Of a stretch of DNA of 20,307 nucleotides, positions 9,031-18,655 are shown piece by piece. Position 1 is the stretch's first letter. The number at the start of each line of letters is the position of its first letter. Location of the stretch: the NCBI GenBank assembly GCA_019649035.1, contig BMAT01006598.1, positions 596,758 through 617,064 of the forward strand. The letters run 5' to 3'. The notes below the pieces were generated by a model, which saw only the letters and a program-made list of their open reading frames with translations, did not search any database and was not told the DNA's origin. This DNA is from Elysia marginata (Eukaryota; Mollusca; Gastropoda; Plakobranchidae). The translations under genes were made by a program, and so were the position numbers.

Positions 9031-10489
9031 AACCCCATCACTACTGGTTATTAAACGATGTCAAATTAAGACTAGTCTGCAACCAAAGTTTCAACTACAT
9101 AATTATATGCTCCCTAATTTTAGGAACATTTAATAAGTCGCGCCGGATATGTCATTAGTTAAGGGTGAGATGTGATAGAAAGGAAGAGTCTATAAAATAA
9201 TTGCAAGTTCTGACAAAGATGAGAGGAGTTAAACGATACTGTAAGTACTTCATGGAAGAAAGGAAAAGGAAACTGTAAAACAACATCTGAGAGACATGTA
9301 GGCCTACAGGTGAAATATTTTAATGTAACCGAATAATTATTAATCCTAAGAGAATAGGCATCATTAAATTTGAGTTATCTTTTTGGCTTAGCATCATATA
9401 AAAAACAGTTGCTGAAATTAGTACAATAGAGTTATAGGATTATCTATTTGTGAATCTACAGTTTTCGTAGATTTATAACTGACAAACCTTTTGCTTTAAG
9501 CTTATTGTATTTCATTATTTTATCAATATGCGATTTAATCCAAGTTTACCAACCATGTGATAGTGGCCAGCAACGGGTGGATTTTCTAAACTGTATCATA
9601 AATTTCTTTTTGTTGTGGAAATGGGACTTAACAAGGATGATGACACTTAAAAATCATACAATTTTTTTACATTGAATGGTAGAACTAACGTCAGAATAAG
9701 CACTTTAGAATAATTGATTCCTATATTTATGATCAACGCAAGAAAGGTTCATATTGAACCGTTGAAAAATAAACATGAAAAGCCCTGTTTTTTTTAAGGT
9801 CTACATTAAATACATGGCAATTGAAATTACAAAACATCTTCTTCGACAGCGATAAAAAAGATACAACAAATGTAAGGGGTTAGAGAAATGAGACCTATAC
9901 ATTTTGCGTTTTAAAATACACTCTTGTATACTTTTTTATATATAGCATTTTGTATACATTTTGGTTTCGGTTTTCTAAACCATCGTTACACGGGGAAAAT
10001 ATAAACCTACCTAAGAAACATTGTGTATGAAAGCTCATGTATAATCCTAAAAGACCATTTTTTCCAGGCTAGATTTACACATTTTTCTGACATCTATAAA
10101 CACACACACAAAAGAGACTTCTTCATGTTTTAAAGAAATATTTTAACCTGCCATAAAGTATTACCCTCGCTCGTTTTTTTTTCAAACTCTATACCTCAAA
10201 AAATTCCTTTTCCAAAATAAAATATTAAAGTATCAGGGTTATATCAAACCAAAACTCGAAAACTAAATTCTTTATACTTTTTGTAAACGGGTAATTATAT
10301 CAAAACCCTATACTAATTATCTGCATCTAGATATATTTAAAATCAAACATCAACACTAAAACAATCCCCCAAAAGCTCCTTCATTAATATAATAATATTT
10401 ATCTAGCGCTTATCGTTTGCACCTTATACCTGCGATGAAAACCTATACACCCTATTCTGATATAAAGTTTTGTTTTTTTTTCTTCCCAG
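9031..10489. other. AT-rich stretch upstream of exon A, probably intron
   Basis: No exon ending in the expected QTDKxxYxPGQ-type text in phase 1 was found, so by inference this is the 3' end of a long intron. The T-rich tract at 10468-10486 serves the exon A acceptor. Confidence 0.6.
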
Positions 10490-10560
10490 TATTGTTTCGA
10501 GTGATCCACCTGAAAAAAGGTCTGATACTCTCTAAAGAACCGGTGACAGTTACTATTGAA
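10490..10560 (+). CDS. Exon A: start of MG2 (71 nt)
   Basis: The acceptor is a T-rich tract ending tcttcccag and the donor is GAA|gtaagt. Only the third frame is open: two bases (TA) complete a split codon, then 23 codons read LFRVIHLKKGLILSKEPVTV followed by TIE. In the A2M family this strand follows the conserved QTDK..YkPGqt motif, where the usual text is V-K-F-R-V; here xTA would give V, I or L. The other two frames carry stops. It ends in phase 0, matching exon B. The preceding exon was not found in this window. Confidence 0.82.
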
Positions 10561-13500
10561 GTAAGTTTGTAATTTGTTTAATTTCACCAAGACGGCCTAG
10601 CAAGCAATCAATGCAGCAAACAGTTTGTTTTCTTTCTAATAGCAGGTCAAACATAATTCAACTTTAGCGTGAAGAGCTCTTTGTAGAACAAATAAGATGA
10701 CTACCTAAATCTTTTTTTTTCGAAATTTCTTCTGTTTCTGGCCATGCTATAAAATTTAAACCAGGGTGTCCGATCTTGTGCCTGTATGCAAATCAAAATG
10801 AACAAAGTTGTACAGCGGTTTCAGCTTGGTTTATACTCTTTAAGCTGTCAAGTAATATTTTTAGGTTCTACTTTTTAGAATGACATTGTTAGTAGCGATT
10901 TAACACCAATCGCTTAGTTATTAGCCGCAGGGGGAAATAGCCCCATATATAAAAGTCCTTAGTAGAAACGTAAGTGGGCGTGCTCTCAAGAGACTACGCT
11001 GAAAACGCTCCTCTAACTTTTTTACTTTTAAACCTGATTTACAAAGAGGTTTCGGCGCACAAGTATCCAATTCTAACAATGAAAGATTCTTACATGTCTC
11101 GCGTCCAGTCGGGTTTCGCAGATTTCAACTTTAAAGGTCTTGTTGCATTGAAGAAGACAATTTTCAAAGCTCTAAGACGTCATAAACTTCTTAAAATTAT
11201 CAATACTTTTTGGAAAGATATTGATTTTTTTTGTTGATTTAAAATGTAGAAAAAAGGTGAAAAAAATTATTTGATTGAGTTTTCTCAAAGTAACCTGTTT
11301 CTTCTTCGCTTCTCAGCTCCCCGGAAAGCACAGGCCGCCAACAAAGGTCCTCCACACCATCCTTTCTTGTGCTAACTCTTCCAGTTCTTTCCATGTCTTC
11401 TCTGCGGTTCTGATCTCCGCCTCTGTTTCTCTCCTCCACGTCATCCGTAGCCTCTGTCTCGCCCTGCGGCCCGTGGATTTCATACCAAACTATGCCTTGC
11501 AATGTGCTGCCTTGGTGTCCTTAAAGGGTGCCCAATCTATCTTCACTTTTTTCCTCATCTCCACCACCATTGTTTATTGCAATGTTCTTTCCCACAGGTC
11601 AATATTTTTTATGATTTCTGGCTAGTGTATGCTGAGGATTCGTCTCATACACCTGTTCCTGAAAGACTACAGTTTCTGAAATGTTGTCTTGTTGGCTCGC
11701 TATATGATCTCTGATTTATAGAATAAGACTGCCTTAATATTGTAAATAAAAATCTTTACCTTTGTCCTTTCCTTGATGATCCTAATAGACCATGAGCCTT
11801 GACGTGCTTTACATAGTGGCAGCGATATGCTTGGGATAAAAGGCTTCCTCATTCAGACGGCAGAAAAAATCTTAAAGGAGAAAAACATTGCAACATTGAG
11901 GCACTTTTTATGCACTAATTATGTCTTTATTTTAAATTTCTGTGCAGGATCCTGAGAGCATAAAAATAGAGATGTATAGCAACATCACATCAGAAACTGG
12001 TAAGGAAATTAAACCAGAGACCTCATCAGCAACTCTTCCAAATTTTAATCTTTCAAAGTTTACGGTACTACTGGTTGCCGCCCGGAGACTCTAGAATTGT
12101 CCAGGGACAATACGTTTAAATTTTTGTGCCATAACTCTAGATCGCATGCCTTATTTCCATCAAAGTTGAGTCTCACCTGTCTCACCTGTCGGCGTCATCG
12201 GGAACAGTGTTGGTCGCAGCACAATGATGTCCTTACAAATTGTCCGACAGCACTTTGAATCTTGGCCAAGTCTGACCACCTCATGAAGTTTCTTGTCACT
12301 GGTGTTTGCCATGCAGTTGGCCGTCCTCTGTTTCTATTTCCTCCCACCTCTACTTGGAAGCAGTGGACAACACGCCTGTAGCTGACCTCTCATTACGGAT
12401 TGAGTGTCCGATATGTTTCAGTTTCCTCCGTTGCAAGTGTACTAGGAGCTTGTGTAGAGTGCCCAACTCATTCGGTATGATTTAATCTTAGCGCCTATCT
12501 GTCATTTTGACCCTCGTCAGTTTTCGGTAGAACCCCAGCTTCAGTTGAACCATGCTATTATTGGCCATTCCAATTCTCATCTTCATGTCTTTTTATTATG
12601 TTCAACAGTGTGTGTTGACTGCCCTAAGTCCTTGACATTTTAAGAGGGATTAGTTTTAGCACGATCTGATCATGTCTAGTGTTATTTTTGCCAGCAGCAT
12701 GTATAACCTTTGTCTCCTTAGAATTAAATTTAAGCCCATCTGCCTTTCCAACTCTGTCTACAATGTTCAGGATCCTCCTAGAGCCTGTAACGTTGTCTAC
12801 CAGTAAACCTGTGTCATCTGCGTAGCGTAAATTTGACAGATGGTTCCTAACACCAATATATACTCCCGCCTTTTATGTCTGCTTCTCTCATGATATGTTC
12901 AGTGTATGTGCTAAAGAGATGTGGAGACAGGTTGCAACCTTGAGTACCTATTTAGTGATGTTAAACATTTGCAGTTTTGATAATTCCACCTGATTTGTGC
13001 TTTTTTATCGTTAAATAATGAAGCTATAAGGCAAGCCAGATGTCTTGGAAACCCATTTCTATCATGATGTGGAAAAGACTATAATGAATCGCGCTTTCAA
13101 ACTCTTTACTGTAGTCAACGAAAAGGATGAACATTTCCTGGTGTGCGTTTCTAATCTTTTCTACCAATGTCTTGAGTATAAACAGCATATCTATTGTTCC
13201 CCTGTTTTTCCTGCCTGAGAGTCGTATAGCTCCTCTTCTACTTTTGGCTTTAACCTGTTAAGAATTATCACCAGCAGAATTTTACCGCCATGACTGATCA
13301 GTGCAATTTGTCTATAAGTGTTGCAGTCTTGGAGCTTCTAATCTATTCGCCAATGACAAATCTTCCATATCTTGCATCATAAGTGAAGCATTATTTTGAG
13401 TCCACCATCATCTGAGTGTTTAAACAACTCTCAAGGAATATCATGAAGACCAGGACACTCGCTCGCTGAGCAGAGTTTCAAGTTTCATATCTCCAGGGGC

Positions 13501-16500
13501 CAATTCCAAATTTGGCTCTAAATTGTTTTAATGCGTGTTCGGCTTGACAAAGAGTGATGTGCCAAAGTTGTATACAATACTGCACATGCTTGTAAGAGAT
13601 AAATTTTTGATAGTGGTTGTCATTAAGTCTGCTGTCTTTGGAATGTTATGGCCTCTCGGGAGAAAAGGTTGTGAAGCATATAGTCTAGGTTTTGTTGAAC
13701 GACTACATATTCCCGGCGGGAATTAGAGTCTATATGGCTGCTGCGTTCCAGACGGCTTCGGGCGGCAATTAGAAACACCCACCTCTTAAGGTTTCCATAG
13801 ATCAGTTAAAAGAAAGCAATAGTGATGACGATTATGACTTTGCTAACAGCAGTAAGAATAATTATGGTGATGATTGTGATTAATTTTTTAATTGTTGATG
13901 AAGATGAGTGAAAAGGTAATGACAGTAGTGATAGGAATAACAATAATGACGACGATAAAATGATAATAGATTACAACAAGAATGTAACCAATTAGGAATA
14001 CCATGAAGTTTAAATGATGATACGATGATGATGATGATAATCATAAAAGACTAACAACAATTTTAATAATAAAGATGATGATAGTAATAACAATAATAAT
14101 AATTATAATAATAAGAATGATGATACTAAAAATAATGATACTGCTAATAAAAATATATAAAACTAATGATTATAATATGTATAATACAGGTTATAATAGT
14201 GATCATAATAATACTAACCTTGGTAGTATTAGCGATGATAAAAACAATAATAAAGAAACAACGACAATAAATAATTATAGACCTACATATAAAAGAAAAA
14301 TGTTTCAAATCTCAGTTTGTTATCACCATCATGAATTAAGGTATTTGCATTTTATTTATCAGGCGTAAGTTCTCTACAGTTTCAGCTGAGTGACTCAACC
14401 AATTTGGGAAAATGGAGCATTATAGTAGAAAAGGAAAACGAGGACACTGGATTTAAAACGCTACTTCAAACAGCACATTTCACAGTAGAAGAGTTTGGTA
14501 AGAGCTTTCCTCGTCACTCAAACAACCTACTATAGCTGCTATAACATTTTGAAGATGATAAATGTGAATTTTAAATAAAAACCGCTAACAATAGTCGTAA
14601 CGGTAAATTTGGAAGTAGTTACTTCAATAATAATAGTTTTAAATCGTGTAATAAAAATAATAATAAGCAGCCATGTTAATCGTCGAATACTTTTGACAAT
14701 CAGTTGGAGTAAATTTGTATGAAGATGACAAGCACCTGCACCTGCCTACAAAATTCTCGACTTCTATGCTTTCTTGGAAACTTAGCAAACTTGGCATCAA
14801 TACTAAGCTACATTAAATTGCGTCGTCTACGCAGACGGTACGATTTTTATTGAGGCCAACACTCAAATTATAATTTTAAAAAATTATTGCGCCGAAAAAA
14901 ACAACTTTCTATTTTTCATTTTCCAATAAAGAATGTGTACGTTATATTTTTATTGTTGTTTATTTTTTGTTATCCTTCCGTCTATTTCCTTTCGTTGAAA
15001 TTTGAAAATTGATGATTACGACAAATTATCGTAACAAATCGTTGTTAGCCATACTGAAGATGAAGAGACAATTACCGGTTTAAGATAATGCAAGATCATT
15101 TGGCACTTAAAAGGAAAATGAATTGTTATTTAGATTTTCAGTGAAATCTTTTCTTTTCATCACTCCACAGTTCCTCCAACTTTTGATGTAGAAATGAAAG
15201 TCGATCCGTCGTACATTGTGATGAACTCTCGGCAAAACCCTCCGTCGATAGTTGTCAAAGCGATGTAAGAGCTTAAGGACAAGAAAGTGATGATTGAATC
15301 AACTTTCTTTTGCTAACTCAAACACCGCACGACACAGCTGCTTATAAACTATAGTTTGTCTATCACCATCATCTCCCCCACCAGTTCAGGATTATCATTT
15401 GTTCGTTTCTAGAAACTAACTGTTATTATGACTAACAAGCTGAAACTTAAACAACACGAATCAGAAGATTTATTGTGCTATGCAGGTCATCATTCAAATA
15501 ATTTAATTCATGTATCTATTGGGAACGAGGTGATATCACTGCCGGAATAAGCAAGATAGAAACATGGGCTCAATATTTGACAACAGGTGTCAATGGGATA
15601 AAGAAATTATCAACCATGTAGAAATCTGTACTTTCAACTACGCAGAATTTCGAAGCTCTTGGTATTTCTCTAATCAGAGCACTTGAAAATCATCATATCA
15701 TCATTGCCTTTCTCATAAATGGGTTTAACTCGCCAAAAGAATATATCAGAAAAACTGCAAAGGATGTTCATCTTGAAAAGGTCGACAAGTTGCTATGAAA
15801 TACCCATGCTAATCATGCTACATTGGCTCTCAGTGTTTTTTCAAATGTACCCGCAATACAGAGTAAACCTTGTTAAACGACAAAGGGCTCGAATATAGTC
15901 CCAATAACATAAAAAAACTCAGCATGTTTAAAGGGAAAGATTTGATATTCATTCTCTCTAAACTCTCCTAATTTATGAAAATTTTTAGCTGAATCTTGAA
16001 GATCTAAAATATTAACAAAAAAGTGAATTAAAAGCAAATAAAAAAACTTTGTTTACAAACCATCTAGCTGGCTGACAACAGTGACATCTCATCGTGTTGT
16101 GTTTAATACTTTACAAGTGAGTTTATAGAAGGTATTTTTTGTCAGGATGAGAGACAGCGATATTGTGTGGACTGGCATGATTGTACAAATTTCTTTGTTC
16201 TTTGAATGTACAAAAAATCACGACAGCCCAGTCATTTCGACAGATCCTATCTTAAAAATCTATAATTTTCGATAAGTAGTAATTTCAAGATGTAAAACCA
16301 ACAGCAGAGCTAAGGGGGGGGGGGGGCGGCTATATATTATATACACTTCAAATCATTATCGAATAAGATCTATTACATCATAAAAAGTTTTTTTGTCTTA
16401 TTTGACAGGTATACATTTGGCAAAGGAGTTCAAGGAACATGTCAACTTCTTATTGAAAGGAAAGAAGATGGAATGAGCATTTTACTTAAAGAAAAGGTAA

Positions 16501-17306
16501 TCTTGTTCTCAAAGATAACTTTACCTTATAAATTACATTTGAGGAATTTCCTAACAAAATGTCTGGTGAATGTTTCGAATTTTCCAGATTTTATTTATAC
16601 TTCTAACCAGAAATTTGATTCATCGATATGGTTTTTAGCTATTTAATTTTTAACACTAAAATGTTCAAGTACTTTTAAGTTATTGCATGCAGACCAAGGA
16701 GCATATTATTCTCAATGTCGTATTTAAAAAAGAAATTGAGTATTTTTTTCATTTTGTTACTTCTGTTAAACCCAACACGAAACTATTTTCTAAAAAAATA
16801 TATTTGAGTGACATTTAAAGTACATATGTGGAAAAATAGCATGAAAAAAAATCTACCTGACCACTTTAAAAAACAATTAATTTTAGCCAAAGTTGATATA
16901 TGTTTTCAGATAAAGTAGCAGGCATGGATAAATATTATGTTCTTTGCACATGCAGTGCACCTATTCCGCCAAAGGCGAAATACTGGATTCTTTGTCACCG
17001 GTTGCATTTTACACGACATGGCTTAAATACAAAAGCTTTTGTCGATATCACAATCTTCTTTTCACTTTTAATTTCTCTCCATCCAATGTGAAGCTGGGTG
17101 AGTCCGGTGCGGTGGAGTTCCCCACAGCGGTGCTTTCTTCAATGATAGCAGCATCAGATTTGACACTGAAGGCAAAGGTCACAGACATCACTGGTAGGAT
17201 TGAGACTTCTGAGCAAACTATTAAGGTCTACGAAAGCAAAGCGCGCCTCCAATTTCTTAAAAAGACCACAAGGATCATCAAAATCGGTCTCCCTGCCTAT
17301 ATAGCG
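10490..17306 (+). CDS. Partial alpha-2-macroglobulin / C3 / CD109 / TEP family gene (MG2-MG4), six exons
   Basis: Six exons splice in one frame into 217 codons (2 leading bases finish an upstream codon). Proteins of this family are large secreted or GPI-anchored proteins built from macroglobulin (MG) domains. They trap proteases or tag microbes, most through a thioester. Seen here: residues 1-86 resemble MG2 (FRVIHL, a DPES turn, LGKW, then FTVEEFVPPTFDV, the classic MG2-MG3 linker). Residues 87 to about 196 resemble MG3 (IVVKAMYTFGKGVQG, and ASDLTLKAKVTDITGR). Residues about 197-217 start MG4 (LQFLKKTTRIIKIGLPAYIA). Every donor begins gt and every acceptor ends ag, and all phases agree, which chance would hardly give. 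The family's full length is usually about 1400-1800 residues, so this is a small internal part. Thioester and bait regions lie outside what is seen, so I cannot choose between C3, CD109, TEP and A2M. No stop or frameshift interrupts the chain, so it looks like a working gene. Confidence 0.9.
10561..11947 (+). other. Intron A-B (1387 bp) with a LINE fragment
   Basis: Bounded by gtaagt and ttctgtgcag. It holds the - strand LINE fragment at 11313-11735. The 87-codon open frame at 10974-11237 (+) has no recognisable domain and lacks splice borders in phase with the exon chain, so I treat it as intronic. Confidence 0.8.
11313..11735 (-). mobile_element. LINE 3' coding-end fragment, broken
   Basis: Read on the complement, this is the conserved C-terminus of a common metazoan LINE ORF2. 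A decayed FRNRCMRRILSIH segment (family: FINRCLRRILGIHWPD) is followed by NIDLWERT and a diverged region where the family has RRRWRWIGHTLRK. It ends in TGRRARQRLRMTWRRETEAE, then KTWKELEELAQERMVWRTFV, then GGLCFPGS and a stop at 11313 (family: GRPrxTWRR.lE.E, W..LERLAQDR..WR.LV.GLCS). The upper part lies in more than one frame with stops. It is heavily truncated at its 5' end. It sits antisense in intron A-B. The + strand frames across it are shadows. Confidence 0.82.
11948..11999 (+). CDS. Exon B: MG2 continued (52 nt)
   Basis: The acceptor is ttctgtgcag and the donor is ACTG|gtaagg. It reads DPESIKIEMYSNITSET plus the first base of a glycine codon (phase 1). The DP-x-G/S turn directly after the previous exon's TVTIE is a hallmark of MG2 in this family (VxVxDPxGxxI). 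NIT is a possible N-glycosylation site, in keeping with a secreted or surface protein. The exon is too short to stand alone; phase and family match on both sides support it. Confidence 0.82.
12090..13450 (-). mobile_element. LINE reverse-transcriptase relic, second family, broken
   Basis: On the complement the order of motifs is that of a reverse transcriptase. YRQIALISHGGKILLVIILN (family: NYRPIsLlSh.sKIL) is followed by LKPKVEEELYDSQAG, then FVDYSKEFES near 13105 (family FiDYsKAFDs, with A changed to E and D to E), then LSPHLFSTYTEHIMREADI, then NLRYADDTGLLVDN with YADD at 12824-12813. Near the end come RRKLKHIGHSIRNERS and a decayed GRPR..W-type tail. The frame changes several times and stops are frequent, so it is an old, dead copy. 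The text differs from the LINE at 11313-11735. It lies antisense in intron B-C. Boundaries are approximate and the clade is not resolved. Confidence 0.85.
13800..14290. repeat. GAT/AAT low-complexity stretch
   Basis: Interrupted GATGAT, AATAAT and ATAATG triplets on the + strand. The 97-codon frame at 14075-14368 (I/N-rich) comes from these triplets and merely runs into exon C in a different frame. Confidence 0.8.
14363..14497 (+). CDS. Exon C: end of MG2 (135 nt)
   Basis: The acceptor is tttatttatcag and the donor is TTTG|gtaaga. Two bases complete the split glycine, then 44 codons follow, with one base left over for the next exon. Key text: LSDSTNLGKWSIIVEKENED, where the family has L...LG.W.I.V, and AHFTVEEF, the strand that closes MG2 (A2M has FTVEEF at the same place). 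This is one of the two strongest exons for family assignment. A perfect run of sense codons lies beside AT-rich non-coding sequence on both sides. Confidence 0.92.
14498..15170 (+). other. Intron C-D (673 bp)
   Basis: Bounded by gtaaga and ctccacag. AT-rich, with stops in all frames. No repeat family or second coding signal recognised. Confidence 0.8.
15171..15264 (+). CDS. Exon D: start of MG3 (94 nt)
   Basis: The acceptor is a pyrimidine tract ending cactccacag and the donor is GCGAT|gtaaga. The first two bases finish a valine codon begun in exon C, giving EEF-V-PPTFDVEMKVDPSY; the usual family text is EEYVLPKFEV. PPTF instead of LPKF is a small variation. The exon continues through IVMNSRQNPPSIVVKA and ends in phase 2 (AT). 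In the family this stretch forms the first strands of MG3. Confidence 0.92.
15265..16408 (+). other. Intron D-E (1144 bp)
   Basis: Bounded by gtaaga and tttgacag. It contains a run of 13 G at 16314-16326, which stands out in AT-rich DNA and is a likely site of length variation and sequencing error. No other recognised feature. Confidence 0.8.
16314..16326. repeat. Poly-G run of 13
   Basis: Thirteen consecutive G, ended by cgg, within intron D-E. Confidence 0.95.
16409..16496 (+). CDS. Exon E: MG3 middle (88 nt)
   Basis: The acceptor is ttatttgacag and the donor is AAAAG|gtaatc. One base completes a methionine codon from exon D, giving KAM-YTFGKGVQGTCQLLIE, which matches the highly conserved A-x-YTYGKPVxG motif of MG3. 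It goes on to RKEDGMSILLKEK and ends in phase 0. The single cysteine (TCQ) may form a disulphide, but its partner is not identified. Confidence 0.9.
16497..17093 (+). other. Intron E-F (597 bp)
   Basis: Bounded by gtaatc and the pyrimidine tract plus aag before exon F. The last 150 bases are open in exon F's frame but carry no family-like residues. An alternative acceptor further upstream cannot be fully excluded. Confidence 0.75.
17094..17306 (+). CDS. Exon F: end of MG3 and start of MG4 (213 nt)
   Basis: The acceptor is a long pyrimidine tract followed by aatgtgaag; aag is less common than cag but acceptable. The donor is GCG|gtaagt. The exon has 71 codons, phase 0 at both ends. The text includes LGESGAVEFPTAVLSSM, then ASDLTLKAKVTDITGR (compare the L.V.A.V.e..tG strand of MG3) and ARLQFLKKTTRI with IKIGLPAYIA (the F..t...fkPGlP strand that opens MG4). 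The open frame runs upstream to about 16944, but those residues do not resemble the family, so I place the start at 17094. It also runs past the donor, but again without family resemblance. Confidence 0.9.
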
Positions 17307-17389
17307 GTAAGTTGGAAAACGGAATATAGTCCTCCAATAAAAAACAATGTGAAGCAAGGACAAAGGTCGTGTATTTTGCGATGCCCATA

Positions 17390-17470
17390 CTATGGCTCGG
17401 CGAGGTTTAGTGGTTTTGCTCCAGACTCGTGATTCGGCGGTTGCGGGTTCGATCCCAATCCACAACTCAT
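17390..17470 (+). mobile_element. tRNA-like sequence, SINE head or tRNA pseudogene
   Basis: ggttcgatccc at 17446-17456 matches the pol III B box exactly. ggtttagtgg at 17404-17413 is an A-box-like D-arm. ccaga-ctcgtga-ttcgg at 17421-17437 forms an imperfect anticodon arm (Thr-like CGT). The presumed acceptor ends do not pair, so a working tRNA is unlikely. It lies on the sense strand about 85 bases past exon F and overlaps the read-through frame of that exon. No clear poly-A or repeat tail was seen, so SINE status is tentative. Confidence 0.6.
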
Positions 17471-18289
17471 GTTTTACTTGCCTTAAAAGCAACTTATCCA
17501 CATTTCACTCATTCCACCCCTTGCAAAATGGGTACTGGGTAAAGACAGTGCTTGAAATTTTGGAAAATTAGTTTTTGAACGCCTGATATGATCTTAAGGA
17601 TGAATGCTTTTGCTATGGACTGCTTTGTCTGTTTGCGGAACTCTTGAGACAGGCTTTGGTGGTAATGGATTAAAACTAAATTTAAAAAAATGACCTACCC
17701 ATCTTTCTTTTTCACATATTTCAAGGGGTTAGTTACCCTACCTAAATGCAAATGTACAATGCCTTCTGAAACATCATTTCTGACAATATTTCTTTAGAAA
17801 CACGAAGGAGACGAATCCATCATTTACAATCCAGAAAGACCCTACAGGTCATAGCCGCGGATTAAAATGTGACAGTCTCTTGTTGTGAATGTGTTAGCAA
17901 TTAAGTACCCAATAATCATGTTCTTGTTCAGTCGTAAGACATTGAAAAGAAGTGGAATATGAAGGCATATGCCTACAACGCTTTCAATAAGGGAATGCCT
18001 ATCATTTATCGGAAAATAGAACAGAGCGCAAAATTATCGCTATTGACGATAATTTGCACTCTAATCTCATTCCCAATACTGAGGTTGAGTAGACGTAAGG
18101 AAACATACGGAAATATAAATCTGTATGAAAACAGATTAGCTGGCAGATATATTATGGAATTGCGGAGGTTGAAAAAAATCTCTTTATGCTAAGTAAAACT
18201 AGATATATTGCATACAAACTCACAAGGTCTGGAAAGAGTTACGGCAAAAAAATATAATTGTAATAAATGGTCAATGGTTGCAAGTAGGC
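17471..18289. other. Stretch after exon F, probably intron
   Basis: Several acceptor-like sites are present (near 17725 and 17797), but no following frame both fits the phase-0 end of exon F and resembles the family. The 77-codon + frame at 17959-18192 is unrecognised. Confidence 0.5.
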
Positions 18290-18478
18290 GAGTTTTCTGG
18301 TTTTGTTTATGTCCGCCTTCCTTCTTCGACCTTATTGCCGAGAAAGCATAAGCCTATGATGATCCAGATAGTACCTGTTGGGGACCTAAATTCGTGGACT
18401 TCAAACATGGTTTATCGAAAAGAAGCATTATTTTCTTCTAGGAATGAATACGAATGCTCAACGCGATTGAGTGTTTGA
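18290..18478 (+). other. Possible next exon (MG4-like) or exon relic
   Basis: A frame open from about 18203 to a TGA ending at 18478 contains GEFSGFVYVRLPSSTLLPRK then HKPMMIQIVP. The alternating hydrophobic pattern and the P.xxxP..kP..I.I spacing resemble the early strands of MG4, the domain expected after exon F. Against it: no good pyrimidine tract precedes it, no consensus donor ends it, and its first strand seems to repeat the role of the LPAYIA strand that ends exon F. It could be a real exon with weak sites, a decayed exon, or chance. Start and end are approximate. Confidence 0.22.
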
Positions 18479-18655
18479 TCTACCTAAAGGAATTAATAAC
18501 TTATACAATGACTTTTAATTATATTCGTTACTAAAAGAAAGAGCTTAGAAATCAGATTTTCCCTTCTTGATATTTTCTTTTCTTCTCCCAGTCAAGAAGA
18601 CACTTGAAACGAGAAAAAGGAATAGAAAAATAATGATCGACGAAGCCTATAAACG

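Larger units (their letters stand above)
12000..14362 (+). other. Intron B-C (2363 bp) with LINE fragment and low-complexity DNA
   Basis: Bounded by gtaagg and tttatttatcag. The first half is the - strand LINE relic at 12090-13450. The last 550 bases are dominated by GAT/AAT-type low-complexity sequence. Between the two (about 13460-13800) I recognise nothing. Confidence 0.8.

Noticed and set aside
9470-9520. FRRFITDKPFALSL text on the + strand after ctacag, similar to the QTDKP motif expected before exon A.
   Set aside because: The Q and the following YxPGQ are missing, the frame runs on for many unrelated residues, and no phase-1 donor follows. Probably chance.
11275-11714. Two + strand open frames of 116 and 70 codons.
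   Set aside because: They are shadows of the LINE C-terminus that reads on the - strand at the same place.
16944-17093. Extension of exon F upstream to 16944, or a separate start codon there.
   Set aside because: The residues before 17094 do not resemble the family, and the pyrimidine tract with aag at 17091-17093 explains the exon start in the correct phase.
17726-17796. Possible phase-0 exon after a strong pyrimidine tract ending tttcaag (GLVTLPKCKC...).
   Set aside because: It matches phase and starts like an MG4 strand, but the text then loses family character and no convincing donor precedes the TAG.
17798-17847. Possible exon after tttctttag (KHEGDESIIYNPERPYR).
   Set aside because: The acceptor is fair, but the donor-like acag|gtcata is weak, the text does not match MG4, and a stop follows at once.
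18592-18655. Exon-like segment with a strong acceptor (ttctcccag) and donor ACG|gtaaag.
   Set aside because: The only open frame needs a phase-1 entry that exon F does not give, and it encodes a lysine/arginine-rich peptide unlike the family. It cannot be excluded as an exon of unknown context.
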